From Effrenium voratum (taxonomy: Eukaryota > Sar > Dinophyceae > Suessiales > Symbiodiniaceae), in the NCBI GenBank assembly GCA_963377175.1, contig CAUJNA010003323.1, forward strand, positions 243,438 through 307,437: a DNA stretch of 64,000 nucleotides. The letters run 5' to 3'. The notes beneath the pieces are model-generated. The model did no database searches, was not told the DNA's origin, and was given only the letters and a program-made list of their open reading frames with translations. The position numbers were made by a program, and so were the translations under genes. Below are positions 32,131 to 42,972 of this stretch, piece by piece. Within the stretch, counting starts at the first letter, position 1; each line of letters begins with the position of its first letter.

Positions 32131-33600
32131 TAGATGGACGTTTGCTCTGCGGTGCAAGGCAGTACGTCTGGGCCATGCGGCGGCTGTCCTGCCGGGAGTC
32201 TGCAGTCCAGCGTAAGCACTGTCGCAGAATTGCTGCGTTCGCGTGTGTGTGCAAAAGATTGCGTCTCAGCCGGCGCGGGAATTGTGTAGGTTCGGAGACG
32301 GGTTTGGTCGGTTTGGTGGTCTCTTAAGGGAAAACAGAAAGGAGGCTGTTGAAATCGTGTTTAATACAGGACTCATAGTTCCTTTGCCAGTGCGTTTTTA
32401 CACACACTGACATTTGGTGCTTCGGATCCCTGCATGCTGGGGAACGTAGCACCATTGTCCTATTCGGCTGCAAATACGAGACCAGCCTTGACCCCATCCA
32501 AGAGAGGTTATCAGGCGGGACTATGGTCGGGTCGTGCCTTATCAATTCAATGTAGCAGTGGCTTAACTACTGGCAGGCAGGGTCCAGACTTGCCGGGCCC
32601 TCTAGAATCAGCCCGGACCCTTTGTAGTTTGGAATCCACCGGGCTCGGACGGACCCTCCAGAATCCGGGCCCAGACCGGAGTTGTATTTTCAGCGCTGCC
32701 CCTTGCACGCCGAGCGCTCCTGGTCGTCGTCAACCATTGCCTTGGCCTGAGTGCGCAGCCAGCCTGCCACAATCAAGCTGAGCACGCCCACAGTCAAGTT
32801 TCAAGCTAAGTAGCTGGTTGCTAGCGCCAACCTTACTGCTACACGTGGAGGAAACAAGGTAATTCTACATGACTTAAGGCTTGTAGGCGCAAGGACAGCG
32901 AGATCGCGGGAAGAGCCCCCGCATAGGTCACCAATAAAAACTCGGCTCGGGTTCGAGGAACTGGTCGCGGCTTCAGGCGGAGGGGAGCTAGCTGACCCCC
33001 GGCAAAGGGCACAAGGCTGTGCGTAGGACATGCGCACAAACCAAACGCGCTTACGCGTCGTTGCCCGCTAGACAAGAGCTCAAGGTAGTTCCCGCAACGC
33101 ACCCCAAGAGCTAGGAACCGCTCGGCAGAAGTTCTTGTGTTTGTATAAGACGGCCTCTGGAGCTTCATTGTCGCGGTCTGGCTGGCTGGGCAGGCCAGGC
33201 AACGATGATGCAACTGCCAGAGCCCCAGTCCTCAGTCACTGTTTGAGCTTGTCTGCTACAAGGATTCCCTGCGGGCCACGAAAACCTGGAAGGCAGTCGT
33301 TCGCAACAAAACAAACCTGCAAAACCCGGCGCCCGGCCAGGCGCGGTTAACGGAACGGCCAGAGCCCCCGGCCCTCCTTCGAAGCTCGTGTTCTCGACGT
33401 GGGGGCAGTAGGCTTTTTCCTTCGTACCTTGTTGAAAAAATAAGCCAGCCAGCGACTAAACCAGGGGAAGAAGAGCACGTTCAAGAGCCGCACCCAGACA
33501 GCGACACATAGTCAGAAGGAAAAAACCACAGACCGCGCCAGGAATGGAGGGCGCCACCTTTCAAGGACGGCCGCTAGCTTGGTTTGTCAACTGCTTCCGC
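32131..33600. other. Element interior without recognisable gene
   Basis: No convincing coding sequence. A GC-rich duplicated patch around 32580-32680 (CCGGGCYCNGACGGACCCT-like, CTCCAGAATCCGGGCC) is the only notable structure. Confidence 0.4.
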
Positions 33601-33617
33601 AACCGGTCACGTAAGAG

Positions 33618-34207
33618 CAAGTCGAGCGAGACCTCGATCTCACTCTGGAGGCAGTGCGGACCAGACGGGGCCTTCAAGCTCCGCGCGTCTGGCAGGACAC
33701 TGCCCGAGCGGAGGCGTTGCAGGCGGCGGCAGACGCCGCCACCGAACCAACTCCCCCTGCGCGAGAGGCCTTCCGCAATTGAGGCCTCGCCGGAAAGACC
33801 GTGTCAGCCCAAACCATTCCCCCTGTCAGGCACGGGAGGCCGAGTCGGATCGTTGACTGCGCTCCGGACGAGCCCCTGTTCCGGCCCAACGAGGCGTGCT
33901 CGACAAGAAGGTCTGGTCGGCGCGCCAGATCGAAAAGACGAAGAAGAAGAAAGCGGCGGAGGCAACCCCGTCGGGCGCCCGGCGAGCCACCTGTTGCGGC
34001 CTGTAACCCTCGAGCCACGCGGATTGCGTGGAGCGCTGTTGAAGTTGGGGCGCGCTGCGCCTTGGCAGCGACGCAGCCCGACTTTTGACCGCACGCCGCA
34101 AACGCCCAGGGCTCAACCTCCTCGGTTCGGATTTAGACCAAATCCGAGCCGAACGTTTGGACGAAGCCGCGCTCCTCACCCTTTCTGGCCGCCGCCTTGG
34201 CGGATTG
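33618..34207 (+). pseudogene. Frameshifted coding-like remnant inside the element
   Basis: Protein-like stretches alternate between frames: VERDLDLTLEAVRTRRGL and AEALQAAADAATEPTP (from 33618, ending in a stop near 33780), then VLDKKVWSARQIEKTKKKK (about 33898), then GSDAARLLTARRKR and LDQIRAERLDEAALLTLSG (to about 34200). The 235-codon Arg/Pro-rich ORF over the same region is a shadow frame. The pattern fits a decayed gene with several frameshifts. Family unknown. Confidence 0.35.
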
Positions 34208-34566
34208 CATTTTTTCTTCGTCTTTTTTCCATATTGAGGCGGACAGCCTGAGAGAGAGAGAGACCATGTGTGCACTTCGGTCGGTGAGGCTCCACGCACA
34301 ATCTGATGCATCAGCGCCCTCCTCCGGACCTGGAAAGTATCTCAGCTTAAGATTTTACACGGCGAAGCTGCAGTTATAGCTCAGTTGATGGGCGCTGCTA
34401 CATTGAATTGATAACTGTTGCAATTCTGCCGCTCCGCCCGGGGATCCCACCTTCAGCCAACCAACTGGCAGCATCGCGTTGCTTGCATTCAGGACAGACA
34501 GCGGCGAATATTGAATTCTCCCCTAACGTTCAAATTCACCCTCAGCCCCCTGCATCACCAGTTCTT

Positions 34567-34999
34567 TTCAATGTTTGCCAGCTTCAAGAGCCCCATGCCA
34601 CCTAGGCAAAATGACATCTTTTGGTCGGCAAAAGAGCGTCTTTTGGCTTACAACAAATTCGCAGAACAACAAAGACTCATTTTTCAATGTTTGCTAGTTT
34701 CAAGTGCCCCATGCCACCTAGGCAAAAGGACGGCTTTGACCTTACCACAAATGCGCAAAAACAAACTGAAAGATCATTGTTCAATGTTTGCCGGTTTCAA
34801 AAGCCCCATGCCATCTAGGAAGAATAACGTCTTTGACTTTACCACAATTGCGCAAAAACCAAAATTAAGATCATGTTTCAATGCTTGCCGGTTTCAAAAG
34901 CCCCATGCCTTCTAGGCAAAACAACGTCTTTTTGTCGGCCAAACTTTTGCCTTGCCACAAATTTGCAGAAAACCTTTAAGATCGTCAACAGCAGGCCAG
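34567..34999. repeat. Right arm of the TIR element, four tandem units
   Basis: Four units begin TTCAATGYTTGCC near 34567, 34683, 34780 and 34876; each contains a CCCCATGCC.YCTAGG core. Units one and four carry an extra TTTTGGTCGGCAAAAG-type segment absent from units two and three, so units are about 116, 97, 96 and 110 bp. The arm is inverted relative to 28295-28445. Confidence 0.8.
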
Positions 35000-35003
35000 T
35001 AAA

Positions 35004-35326
35004 GGTAAGTGTCCTCCATTCGTTGCGTATGGGGGGAGGCCTCAAGAGAGACGAAATCGGGCAACTCTTGCAGGTTCTGTGGGATTCGTTGCAAGTTGTG
35101 CACCTGGCGGGACCCAGTAAATTGATCAACTGCAAGGGGAAACCCAGTGACCCCTTTGGCATCCCTTTTTTTTGCGGCGCGTACTGGGTAGCGGCACCGA
35201 GCGTCCTGGATGCATCCCGATCAAGATGCATGGCCTGTCTTTTCGAGCGAATCGCCGCGCAGACGGACCCTTTTGGTTAAACAAATGGCACGGTGTCCTC
35301 CACCTTCCATTGTGGGCAACAGAAAC
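35004..35326. other. Flank right of the element
   Basis: Includes a family G fragment (35105-35165). A GC-rich patch near 35180-35270 (LFERIAAQTDPFG in one frame) is too short and lacks a splice context, so it is not called. Confidence 0.35.
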
Positions 35327-35422
35327 ATGTCAGAGACCAAATCGAGCGTATCCCAACCGCCCCGAAAAAAAGTCATCGAGAAGCCAATCGAGAAGAAGGT
35401 CACTTGTGAACTTTACCTGAGG
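35327..35422 (+). CDS. Candidate first exon of an unknown gene
   Basis: An ATG five bases after GGGCAACAG could be the first codon downstream of a trans-splice acceptor. The frame reads MSETKSSVSQPPRKKVIEK then PIEKKVTCELYLR, a basic lysine-rich start followed by a cysteine-bearing segment. A GC donor at CTGAGG|GCGGGG would end it in phase 0. The frame stays open further (AGCGASCRDLEPFQ), giving C-x7-C-x3-C spacing, so a longer exon is possible. No family is recognised. Confidence 0.35.
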
Positions 35423-37318
35423 GCGGGGTGCGGCGCCTCATGCAGGGACTTGGAGCCCTTTCAGAACCCACCCCCAAGCCAAGCATCAGCTACGATTCCA
35501 TTCCGGGATGAAAACTGGAAGCAATCAGAAAGCAGAATATCACCCAGAGTGGTGCCGTTTGTTGTGTTCTTTTTTGCGACGGGGGTTCTGGTGAAACTAC
35601 CAAACAAAATGCTTAGCGCAGTCGTTCTCGTAAGATGCCGTCTCGAAGAAGTCAGCAGCATGCTTCATACGAATCTTGAGTATGATCGGGGCTTTTGCCG
35701 CAGCAGATGTGGCTATCAATTGATTGGAAGGGATAGATTCGACCGGGTTCCCGCCCAATCAGCGGAGCCCAATATTCAAAGGTCCGGAACGAGGACCGCC
35801 ACTTGAGCGCTCCTGGCAGAACTTCCTGCATTGCCAGATGTTCATTGAACTTGGTTGCTCTTCCCAAACACTTCGATCCACTCATGGCCCTGGTTGACCT
35901 AGTTTCAGAATCTACCAGGGAAATCCATCTACTTGTCTATTGTCAAGCAAAGGACACCGAAGCTCAAAACGTGACCCCCCCTCCCCTCATTTTCCCGGGA
36001 AGCCGCTCCGAGGCAGCTGAAGCTGCCGGACGCCCCAGTGTGTTTAGAAGCCAGGGGGTTCCGTGAGGTTCAGTGCGAGTTGAACCAGTTTGTGGCGAGT
36101 CCATTTCAGAGGCGCGTGGAAGTCATTGCATTTTGGAGTTCATGTGACGTTTGGTCCATCCATTTGGTGTGGTTGCGTGGTGGTTTTTGCGTGACTTCCC
36201 TTGTCAGCCAACCCATGGCTTATGCTTTTATGCCTTTCTGCACTTGTGGGCAATGGCCAAGAATCCGGCCAAAAGTACATACACCAAACCATGGGAGAGA
36301 AGGCGACTGATGAAACTTCCTTTTACACTTTTATGGGGATCCCTGATTTTGATGCCTGAATTGTCACTCAGAACTGAGCTTTGGTCAAAATATCCGGTAC
36401 CCATGGTCCATTTAGCAAGATTGGCACTCAGGTTCCACCAAAAACGGGCTAAGTTGACTCACGAATTGTCCCATGTCCTTTAGGGGCAATCACATGTCTG
36501 GACCGCTCAAATGAGCGCCCACGCCGCTCCATTTCCCCCTCTTTGGAGCCTTCAAGAAAAGTGACGGTTTCATTGGAACCCACCTTTGACACGCAACTTT
36601 TGGGGGGCGTTCGGAACCTTCGGGATCCGTCGATTCGTTGGGACCAAAGGGTCCATTCGGAAAGTTTGATTCGACCGTTTGCCCAGGCAGCAGGTGGATG
36701 CGGACACGGCCAGGCCCTTGGCCCCATCGCCTTCTGAGACCTCCGGGAGTTGGTTGGGGTTGGGCGCGGTGGGCCTCTGAAGATGTGGGTGTGGTGGTCA
36801 CAAATTTTGGGTCACCCCAAATGGCTTGCCCTGAGGTAAATGGAAACAAGGACGAAAGCCTGCGGTCTTTTTTTTGTGGTTTATTTTTGACACATAACCA
36901 TGGGAACTTAGACGACCATGGTAAGCAAATACCTCACTCCCTGAGTTTCTGCACCGTAAGCTTTTCGTGAAGACCTTTCTGGCGGTAAATAAAAAGTTCA
37001 GACTTGTTTTGGCCATTCCACACAAGAAGAGATAGTGCCACGGAAGATGCGGCCCAACACATGACAAGGAGTTTTGACCACAAGTGGTGTTGAGTTTGGT
37101 CAACTTCTCTGGCCTACTTCCATCTGATTCCATCTGCTTAAGAATATGTTTTGTTTCCCTTGTTGGTTTTAAACGGAATTTGTTACTGCTGGACATAGTT
37201 TTGCATTTTCTCCCCTTTGGGTCTCAACCAAATGGAAGCCTATGATCTCCTCCTGGGGTCCCCAAACAAAAGGCCGGGGGGTCGTTCAACGGGCCGAAAC
37301 GGGTACCGAGAGCTTTAG
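35423..37318. other. Intron-like DNA with families F and J
   Basis: Family F (36786-36903), family J (36930-37020) and family I (37130-37225). A small alanine-rich patch near 36000-36050 is not called. The rest is low-information intron DNA. Confidence 0.4.
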
Positions 37319-37362
37319 GCGAGCATGGCGAGCGTGGCGAGCTCCAGATCTGCCGGATCCAG
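37319..37362 (+). CDS. Candidate exon, unknown
   Basis: Acceptor CTTTAG|GCGAGC, donor ATCCAG|GCGCTG (GC), 44 nt. The reading is EHGERGELQICRIQ, open onward as ALASGHDQTSWKM until a family F/B-like repeat begins near 37386. Whether the exon stops at the GC donor or runs about 25 nt further is unclear. Confidence 0.35.
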
Positions 37363-37469
37363 GCGCTGGCCTCGGGTCACGACCAAACCTCGTGGAAGAT
37401 GGCTGTGGTTGTGAAAACTTTGCATCTTGCCAAGGGATGTTAGGACTTAAACTTTTCGCCAACTCATGG

Positions 37470-37525
37470 GTTTTCCACTAAACCACTAAAAGTTAAACTT
37501 TTAGCAGGGGAGCAGAAAGCAACCG
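37470..37525. repeat. Family B fragment
   Basis: TTTTCCACTAAACCACTAAAAGTTAAACTTTTAGCAGGGGAGCAG matches the family B core (see 6405-6500). Confidence 0.6.
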
Positions 37526-37939
37526 AGAAAACCGTTTTGGGATCCCGTTTTGGGGTAGCTGCACCAGCCATTTTAGAACCTATTTTAGGGGTGGGATGTT
37601 CACTGGGTTGGTCTAAAAATCCCAAACTGGCATTTGGACTCCCCAAACTAGGTGGTGTCCTTTTTGGTTCCCGTTTAAACCAACAAGAAAAAGAAACAAA
37701 CCACACACCCATATAGGTGAAGGGTTTCTATATTTATTTGCTTTTGAATCGGCAAGAGCAATTCCACCGATTCGGTAGGTCAAGTAGCCGCGAAGATTAG
37801 CTCTACTTGGGGATCCGTAGAACTTGCGGCTTTGACTCTAAGCGTGCGTGGCTTTTCTGGAGGTCCACGAACGGGGATCCGTAGAATTCGCCGCTTAGAA
37901 TCGTGTCCTGTTTTGCTGCCACCTTCTATTGGAGGCCTT

Positions 37940-38047
37940 TGTGGGGTTGGCTGCAAGGCCGTTCTGGAGGTCCATGACCAGCACTTCAGAGCAAGCCGCC
38001 CAGGTCCTGCACCTCCACCGTCTCGGTGAACAGCGAGTTCATCCAGG
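37940..38047 (+). other. Coding-like island, frame ambiguous
   Basis: GC-rich island after TTCTATTGGAG. Plus-strand readings EQAAQVLHLHRLGEQRVH or EVHDQHFRASRPG and a minus-strand reading (LVMDLQNGLAAN) are all plausible. It is followed directly by a truncated family K repeat (GAGTATTCTAACCTCTC). Probably an exon of the plus-strand gene, but neither frame nor boundaries can be fixed. Confidence 0.25.
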
Positions 38048-38636
38048 CGAGGAGTATTCTAACCTCTCTACTGCAAAACCTAGTTTGTTAAAGGGATCCG
38101 CAAAAAGGGCCGATCTGCCATCGTTTTTTGTTTTTGGCGAGGCAAGACGTTTTTTGGTATGTGTGAAATGGGAAAATCCTTTTGGTCTCCATTTTGAAAC
38201 CCTTTTGGTTTCCTTTTGAAACCACCCTCAACATGGCTGGTCTCACAAAAAGACAAACCCATGTGGGTCTCTTTCAAAAAAGGGGCTACTTTGGCTTCCT
38301 GTAAACTCACTCTCTGAAATTTAAACACACTCCGAATCATTCGGGACTGACGCCTTTGTGATACCCCAAAACTCCCCCAAAGTTGTGATAGGGGATGGGA
38401 ATAGGGCCTAGGGTAAAATGCAAAAATCATAAAGTCAATTCCCATTGTCAAAGTCACTCGCGAAGTGGTAGGTTAAAGGGAAACAACCCCATTTGCTGAC
38501 TTTGATACCCCGCCAAAACAGTCGAAACGACGACCCTAGTAAAAGGGGGAACAGACAAACAAATGAGCTTATGTAAACAAATCATCCGAACTTCGGCATC
38601 CCAACTAGTGCAAAGTGGTTTTTGTACATATACGGT

Positions 38637-38755
38637 ATGCGGCTGTGGGTCAGAAATAGGTACCCAAAATGGAACCCTGGTAAGTGAAAACCTGGACTAA
38701 AACCCGCGGTCCAATTCCTGGTGATTTAATTTTGACCCATACCCATGTCGCCGGT
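38637..38755. repeat. Family F inverted-repeat element
   Basis: TATGCGGCTGTGGGTCAGAA at the left and TTTTGACCCATACCCATG at the right. The interior matches 24636-24748 (GTACCCAAAATGGAACCCTG, AAACCTGGACTAAAACCCGC). It ends about 20 bp before the next candidate exon. Confidence 0.75.
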
Positions 38756-38776
38756 TTGAGGCTATGATTCTGCAAG

Positions 38777-38884
38777 GAATTTGCGTACTGCTTTGCGGGG
38801 TATCAAGATGGCCTTCCCAAGCGCTTGGCGCTCGGCGATGGACACGCCACCAACATTCGGGCGCGGACGGGGCTCGGCCATCCG
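38777..38884 (+). CDS. Probable exon, unknown protein
   Basis: Acceptor CTGCAAG|GAA, donor GGCCATCCG|GTTCCG (GT); 36 codons, phase 0 to phase 0. The reading is EFAYCFAGYQDGLPKRLAL then GDGHATNIRARTGLGHP. Aromatic and small residues and G/C-ending codons give a clear coding look. A family B copy starts right at the donor. The words ALGDG and GLGH also occur near 22736. No family is recognised. Confidence 0.5.
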
Positions 38885-38892
38885 GTTCCGTA

Positions 38893-38965
38893 GGGTTTTG
38901 GGTTTTCTAGTTCGTTGAGTGGGGGATCCATTTAACCCACAAGGGCATTTTTTAGCAGGGGACGT
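38893..38965. repeat. Family B element
   Basis: GTTTTGGGTTTTCTAGTTCG, CATTTAACCCACAAGG and TTTTTAGCAGGGGACG match the family B consensus. The copy begins within ten bases of the exon's GT donor. Confidence 0.65.
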
Positions 38966-39551
38966 TGGCCAAAACTCCGAGAGTTCAGCATGGGGCCGAC
39001 ATGCCCCTGTTGGCCCATTTTTTTTCCGGCCCATGCAGCCAGGAACGCATCCCTGCCAGGCAGGGAACCGGGCAGTTCCCTCGGATCTTCCTAAACATAG
39101 CCGGACTTGTTGTGGTCTCCTGGCCAGGTCTTATACTGTCCGAGTAACATTGCGTTTCGCCTCCTAATAACATCAACAGGGAAACAAGCAAGCACAGGAA
39201 CTGGGATACACAACTGACTTCATGGCACATGACTTTCCATGTGGGCCTCTCGTAAATCAGCCGAGGATTCGGCTCAACTTCAGGGATACTTGGCCAGCAG
39301 TTGGGCTTGGTTACCTGGTTTGGAGGAAACCACAACCCCAAGGGTCTTCTGAGCAGTGGGACTTGGGGCCTTGCCCACATGGCTCGCATTTGCTGTCTCT
39401 GACTTGCCGTAGACACTGGCATGTTTGCCACGCTTGCCCAACGTGCCCTTGAAGCAGGTTCCGGGCGAGTTTTTTTCCTGCCAGACATTGGGTCTGACCG
39501 ACCAGTTTTACAGATCTGTCAGGTTGCCCTCGTTCCACTTTGTCGAGCGAG

Positions 39552-39588
39552 GCAGCGAGAGACGGCCAAGATCCAGAGCGAGCTGAAG
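39552..39588 (+). CDS. Candidate 37-nt exon, unknown
   Basis: GAGCGAG|GCAGCG at the left, CTGAAG|GCACGG (GC donor) at the right. Reads QRETAKIQSELK, phase 2 to phase 0, and joins in phase to the next candidate to give SELK-AFVREM. Helical, charged. Too short to identify. Confidence 0.3.
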
Positions 39589-39850
39589 GCACGGCGGGCC
39601 GCGCAAAGATGGCCGGGGGATTGGGGGTTCCTTTTGGTTTTTTTCCGCCGCACAGTGACCTCTATGTGTCCATGGCGCGGGGGGTAGCCTCCCTCTACTA
39701 CAAAAACCGTCGAACCTACAGAGCTGCGCCTGGAAACATGCCGCTCATGTTCTTCCTCACTTGGCTTAGCTTCATGTAAACCTCCCGGCAAAAAGGCTGC
39801 GGGGCTCGAAGTCTGGGCGACTCATAGCCTCCGCTCGGTGATGTTGCCAG

Positions 39851-39892
39851 GCCTTTGTGCGCGAGATGGTGCGTGGCCGCAAGCTGAGCGCG
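39851..39892 (+). CDS. Candidate exon, unknown
   Basis: TTGCCAG|GCC at the left, and a possible GC donor at AGCGCG|GCAGCC. Reads AFVREMVRGRKLSA, phase 0. The combination wFV..mv.G..l is common in dinoflagellate proteins of uncertain function, so I do not assign it. The frame stays open nine codons more before a TGA. Confidence 0.38.
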
Positions 39893-41189
39893 GCAGCCCA
39901 GTGGCGTTGAGCCCCTCCTGGGGCGTGGCTTTTTGTATGTGTTTTTGGTCCGTAGAGCCGCCCATGGCGGTTCACATACCGGATAAGTTTTCCGGCTGCC
40001 CCAGTTGCCCCCAGTTCCCATGATTACGACCACCTATCTGAGATCTCTTTTGAAGAAACACTGCATTTTGAGGTTCACTAAGTGGCACATTGACATGGAC
40101 ATTGGCTCAGTTTCTTTTGTCCGCTTTCCAGGGACTAAATCCCCCCTGGTTCCGATTGGTCTTTTGGAAGCAACCTTGACGAACCTGCGGCTCATTGCGA
40201 GCGATTGCACCTGGTGGAAACGATCTTGCACGGTTTCCTCAACGAGGATTGACTGGACAAATTCCGCTTCCCGGATGAAGCGATTTTCATAATTGTATTG
40301 CTGAGAGATTTACGTGGCACCAACCGTTTTACCAGTTTGTGTCAAATGCTGAGAGATGTACAAGCCTATCAACTGGTGTGAAGTGGGCAGTAGGAATCCC
40401 TGGATTCGAGTTTACACTTGATGCCACTTAGTGCAGATGGTCAAAACACCCCTCTTCGGGTTGGTAGGGAATTTAGACTATTGCAAAGGTTCCCAAGCAA
40501 ACCATGACTTCGGCCAGGAGTTTTGACAAGTACAAATGTGTTTTGGAAGCGGGATGTAGTCTTGATGGGGAGCCCCCAACCACAGTTGGCGGATGGCAGA
40601 CATATCCCAAGCGATTTCTGTCCACCGCAGGGTCCGGATCCAAAATTCACCCCAAACTTAGATGAGATGGGTGTGGGATGAGGTTCCTAGGACAGTCTGT
40701 GCCTGAACTCAACAGCAGAACTATGCCAGCATTAGTTGCGGGCTTCACTAATCTGCTACTCAAACACACCACAGTCCTCCAGGCTTGGTTGTTATTTCGT
40801 CTTCCCCACGCGTGGGTTGGCTCTGAATCTGACAAACGCCCTTCACCTTCCCCCTGATTGATGTTTTTTTTCGGTTTGGAGGTGTTCCATTAGTTTTCAT
40901 TTGCCCTCTACAGGAACCAAGGGATCAAATCCAAGTCCAAACCACCAATCCAAGCCGCCAATTGAGGGCACCTTGACGCCTTATCACCTCGGCTTCGTGG
41001 CACAATGGGATCCCATAGGGTTTTCGGTGCACCCATTTTCGAACCTAGTGGTTGGTTTGGGTCCCGTTCACCGGGTACGGGGTTTTGTGTTTTGAAAAGC
41101 CCATGGCCAAGTCGAGGTGTCATCGCACCAGACGGCTCGCTGAGAAGCTGCTCCTGCTCGTTGGACAAGCGGCCTCTTGGACGCCAAGC

Positions 41190-41303
41190 GGCTTTTGGTT
41201 GTTTTGGTCGAAAAATCGGTTGGGCGATTCCTGGTTTATCTGGTGGCTTTTTCTCATCTACCAGGGAAACCCATCTATTTGCCCTAAGGGGACACCTATG
41301 GGC
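41190..41303. repeat. Family D element
   Basis: TTTTGGTTGTTTTGGTCGAA, GGCGATTCCTGGTTTATC, GGTGGCTTTTTCTC and TACCAGGGAAACCCATC, ending GGGGACACCTATG. Other copies: 43077-43190 and 52885-53010 (the latter starts CATAGGTGTCCTTTT, the inverse of the end). A fragment is at 4911-4990. Confidence 0.75.
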
Positions 41304-41392
41304 ATGGGTTGGTTTGAGGCTCGGCACCCTGTTTGAAGTGGTTCGGAACCAGTGAATCGTCTGGTTCCAGAAACGTTAGTTGCTCATAGTTA

Positions 41393-41460
41393 GTCTAGTG
41401 GGGGATTTCCATTTGACTCATTAACAGTTACACTTTGAGCAGGGGATCTGAGGACAGCCC
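41393..41460. repeat. Family B element
   Basis: CTAGTGGGGGATTTCCATTT, CACTTTGAGCAGGGGATCTG and AGGACAGCCCAG match the family B core. Confidence 0.6.
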
Positions 41461-41544
41461 AGTCTTGGATTGGTTGACAGGGAAACACTTCAATAGGCAG
41501 GGCATGAGCAATGGAATGACGCCGAGAAACACCATCCATCTGCC

Positions 41545-41610
41545 GGTTCATCCCCGAGACCTGGACCTGGTCATCGCCGGGAGTTTCCCCTTGGATGGTT
41601 TGAGCATCAC
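41545..41610 (+). other. Coding-like patch, unassigned
   Basis: PVHPRDLDLVIAGSFPLDG is open and protein-like, but no splice signals bracket it and repeat words (GTCACAATCAAAACCCGGG) follow. It could be a short exon of the unknown gene. Confidence 0.2.
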
Positions 41611-42747
41611 CTGAGTCACAATCAAAACCCGGGTAGATGAAGGTTCGCAAGGGGCGATCCCAACCATAAATAGGTGCGGCCGCCTTCGTAATCCTTCACA
41701 TGGTTCTGGGGTTTTGAGTATGACTCACCTTTTGGGGCTTAGAAACAGTTTCTCTGCGGGTTTCAGCCAGAGGACTTTTAGAGCTGGGAGAGGGATCAAG
41801 AAGTCACGAGAAAGTTGATACCTCACTTCTGAAGGGCCGAAGCGGGTCTGAAGGCTGGGGCTTGGGCTCCAAGATGCTTACGGAGTTCAAAAAGAGGGTA
41901 CCGCTAGATGGCCAAGTTGCGTTCGTTACACTTTTTGCCCCTCCAAACACTTTACCCTAAAACAGTCGCAGTTGCTGGGCAAAAAAAACAGCAACTTGCG
42001 ATCCAGGAAGATGGCTTTTTTGGTAGGGTGACATTTAAGGGAGAACTATCGGGGACCGGTTCTGCGGACCCTGTTGTCGAAGGAATGGGCGGCCGGTTGG
42101 TCAAAGCAAAAGGGCAGAGCCCAAACCCGGTCCCTTTTTGCCGCCCCCCATTTAGGCGATTTCTTCACTTTATGGCTATTGCGGATCTTCGGACTTGACA
42201 ACTTGTCGGTTGAAACGGCTGGGATGTTCCGAATCGGACCCCCAAGAAGTTCTTCACTGAACTTCAGAGTCGTTGCAGGAGGGTGGTGGGATTACTCGGG
42301 CTTTGTCCAACCACCTTTGTGATTTATCTTCGGATTTTTTTTCCCCTTCTGGTGGGTTCACCGTCTTTGGCGTATCACCCTCTTAACGTACTGCCTGCAG
42401 ATTCATTCTCCATGAATTTCCTGGTAGTTCTCGGCTTTGACTTGCTTTTCGTAAATCTCGATGTTTTTTTCGTGAAGTCGCCTAAAACTACCAAAGCTCC
42501 TATATGTTTATGAGATTTCAGAATTGGTACGGTTTCACGTTTTCCCCGCCCAGAATTACCCGCAAAACGCCCGCAAAAAGCCCGCAAACGCCCGCAAAAC
42601 TCCGCAAACGCCCGCAAATCAGAAAAAGACGTTTTTTTGGCTCGGGGGTCGCGCAAAATTCCTAGAAACCACTTAGAACGCCCAACACACCCAAAACTAC
42701 CAGGAAACTAAAACGCCTAGAAAAAGGCCGGAGAATGAATCTCCAGG

Positions 42748-42873
42748 TGTGGATGGACGAAATCCTGCACCACCTAAGAAACCCTGGAATGATGATTCCC
42801 CTGTAAATACCCGCCAACCATGGTTTCTCATGGTTTCAAAGTGGTGCGAACGGATTTTGTCCATCCGCAGTAT
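42748..42873. repeat. Family E element, inverted copy
   Basis: GTGTGGATGGACGAAATCCT at the left and GGATTTTGTCCATCCGCAGT at the right. The interior (CCTGGAATGATGATTCCCCT) is the reverse complement of 16262-16392. Confidence 0.8.
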
Positions 42874-42943
42874 CACAGATTCGTGGGGCGGCCTTTGCCA
42901 TTTCGTTGCCACGGCCCGCTGCCGTTCCGAGTCGGAACGCTAG

Positions 42944-42972
42944 GCTCAAGCACTTTGTCATCGAGCTGAAAG
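42944..42972 (+). CDS. Candidate 29-nt exon, unknown
   Basis: ACGCTAG|GCTC at the left, CTGAAAG|GCGCGG (GC donor) at the right. Reads LKHFVIELK, entering in phase 2 and leaving in phase 1. The frame remains open beyond the donor (ADRIESAARSAG) into a GATCCGCCG-rich patch, so a longer exon is possible. A hydrophobic beta-strand-like piece of an unidentified protein. Confidence 0.35.

Larger units (their letters stand above)
28295..34999. mobile_element. 6.7-kb element with inverted tandem-repeat arms and TAAA duplication
   Basis: The left end reads CTGGCCTACTGTTAAGGATC; the right end, reverse-complemented, reads CTGGCCTGCTGTTGACGATC. Both ends continue into the same inverted repeat arm. Immediately outside, TAAA occurs at 28291-28294 and 35000-35003, consistent with a 4-bp target-site duplication. 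The arms differ in length: about 1.2 repeat units on the left and four on the right. The interior differs from the surrounding introns in composition (fewer TTTTGG words, more balanced codon-like GC patches) and lacks families A-K. It holds coding-like blocks, two minisatellites and frameshifted ORFs, with no intact transposase I can recognise. Four-bp duplications are known for Sola, Ginger and TTAA-type elements, but I cannot assign a superfamily. Confidence 0.7.

Noticed and set aside
31770..32254. Minus-strand Gln/Ser-rich repeat ORFs
   Set aside because: Direct translation of the 50-bp minisatellite.
33544..34251. 235-codon Arg/Pro/Ser-rich ORF
   Set aside because: Composition is that of a GC-rich shadow frame; more protein-like readings lie in the other frames, broken by stops.
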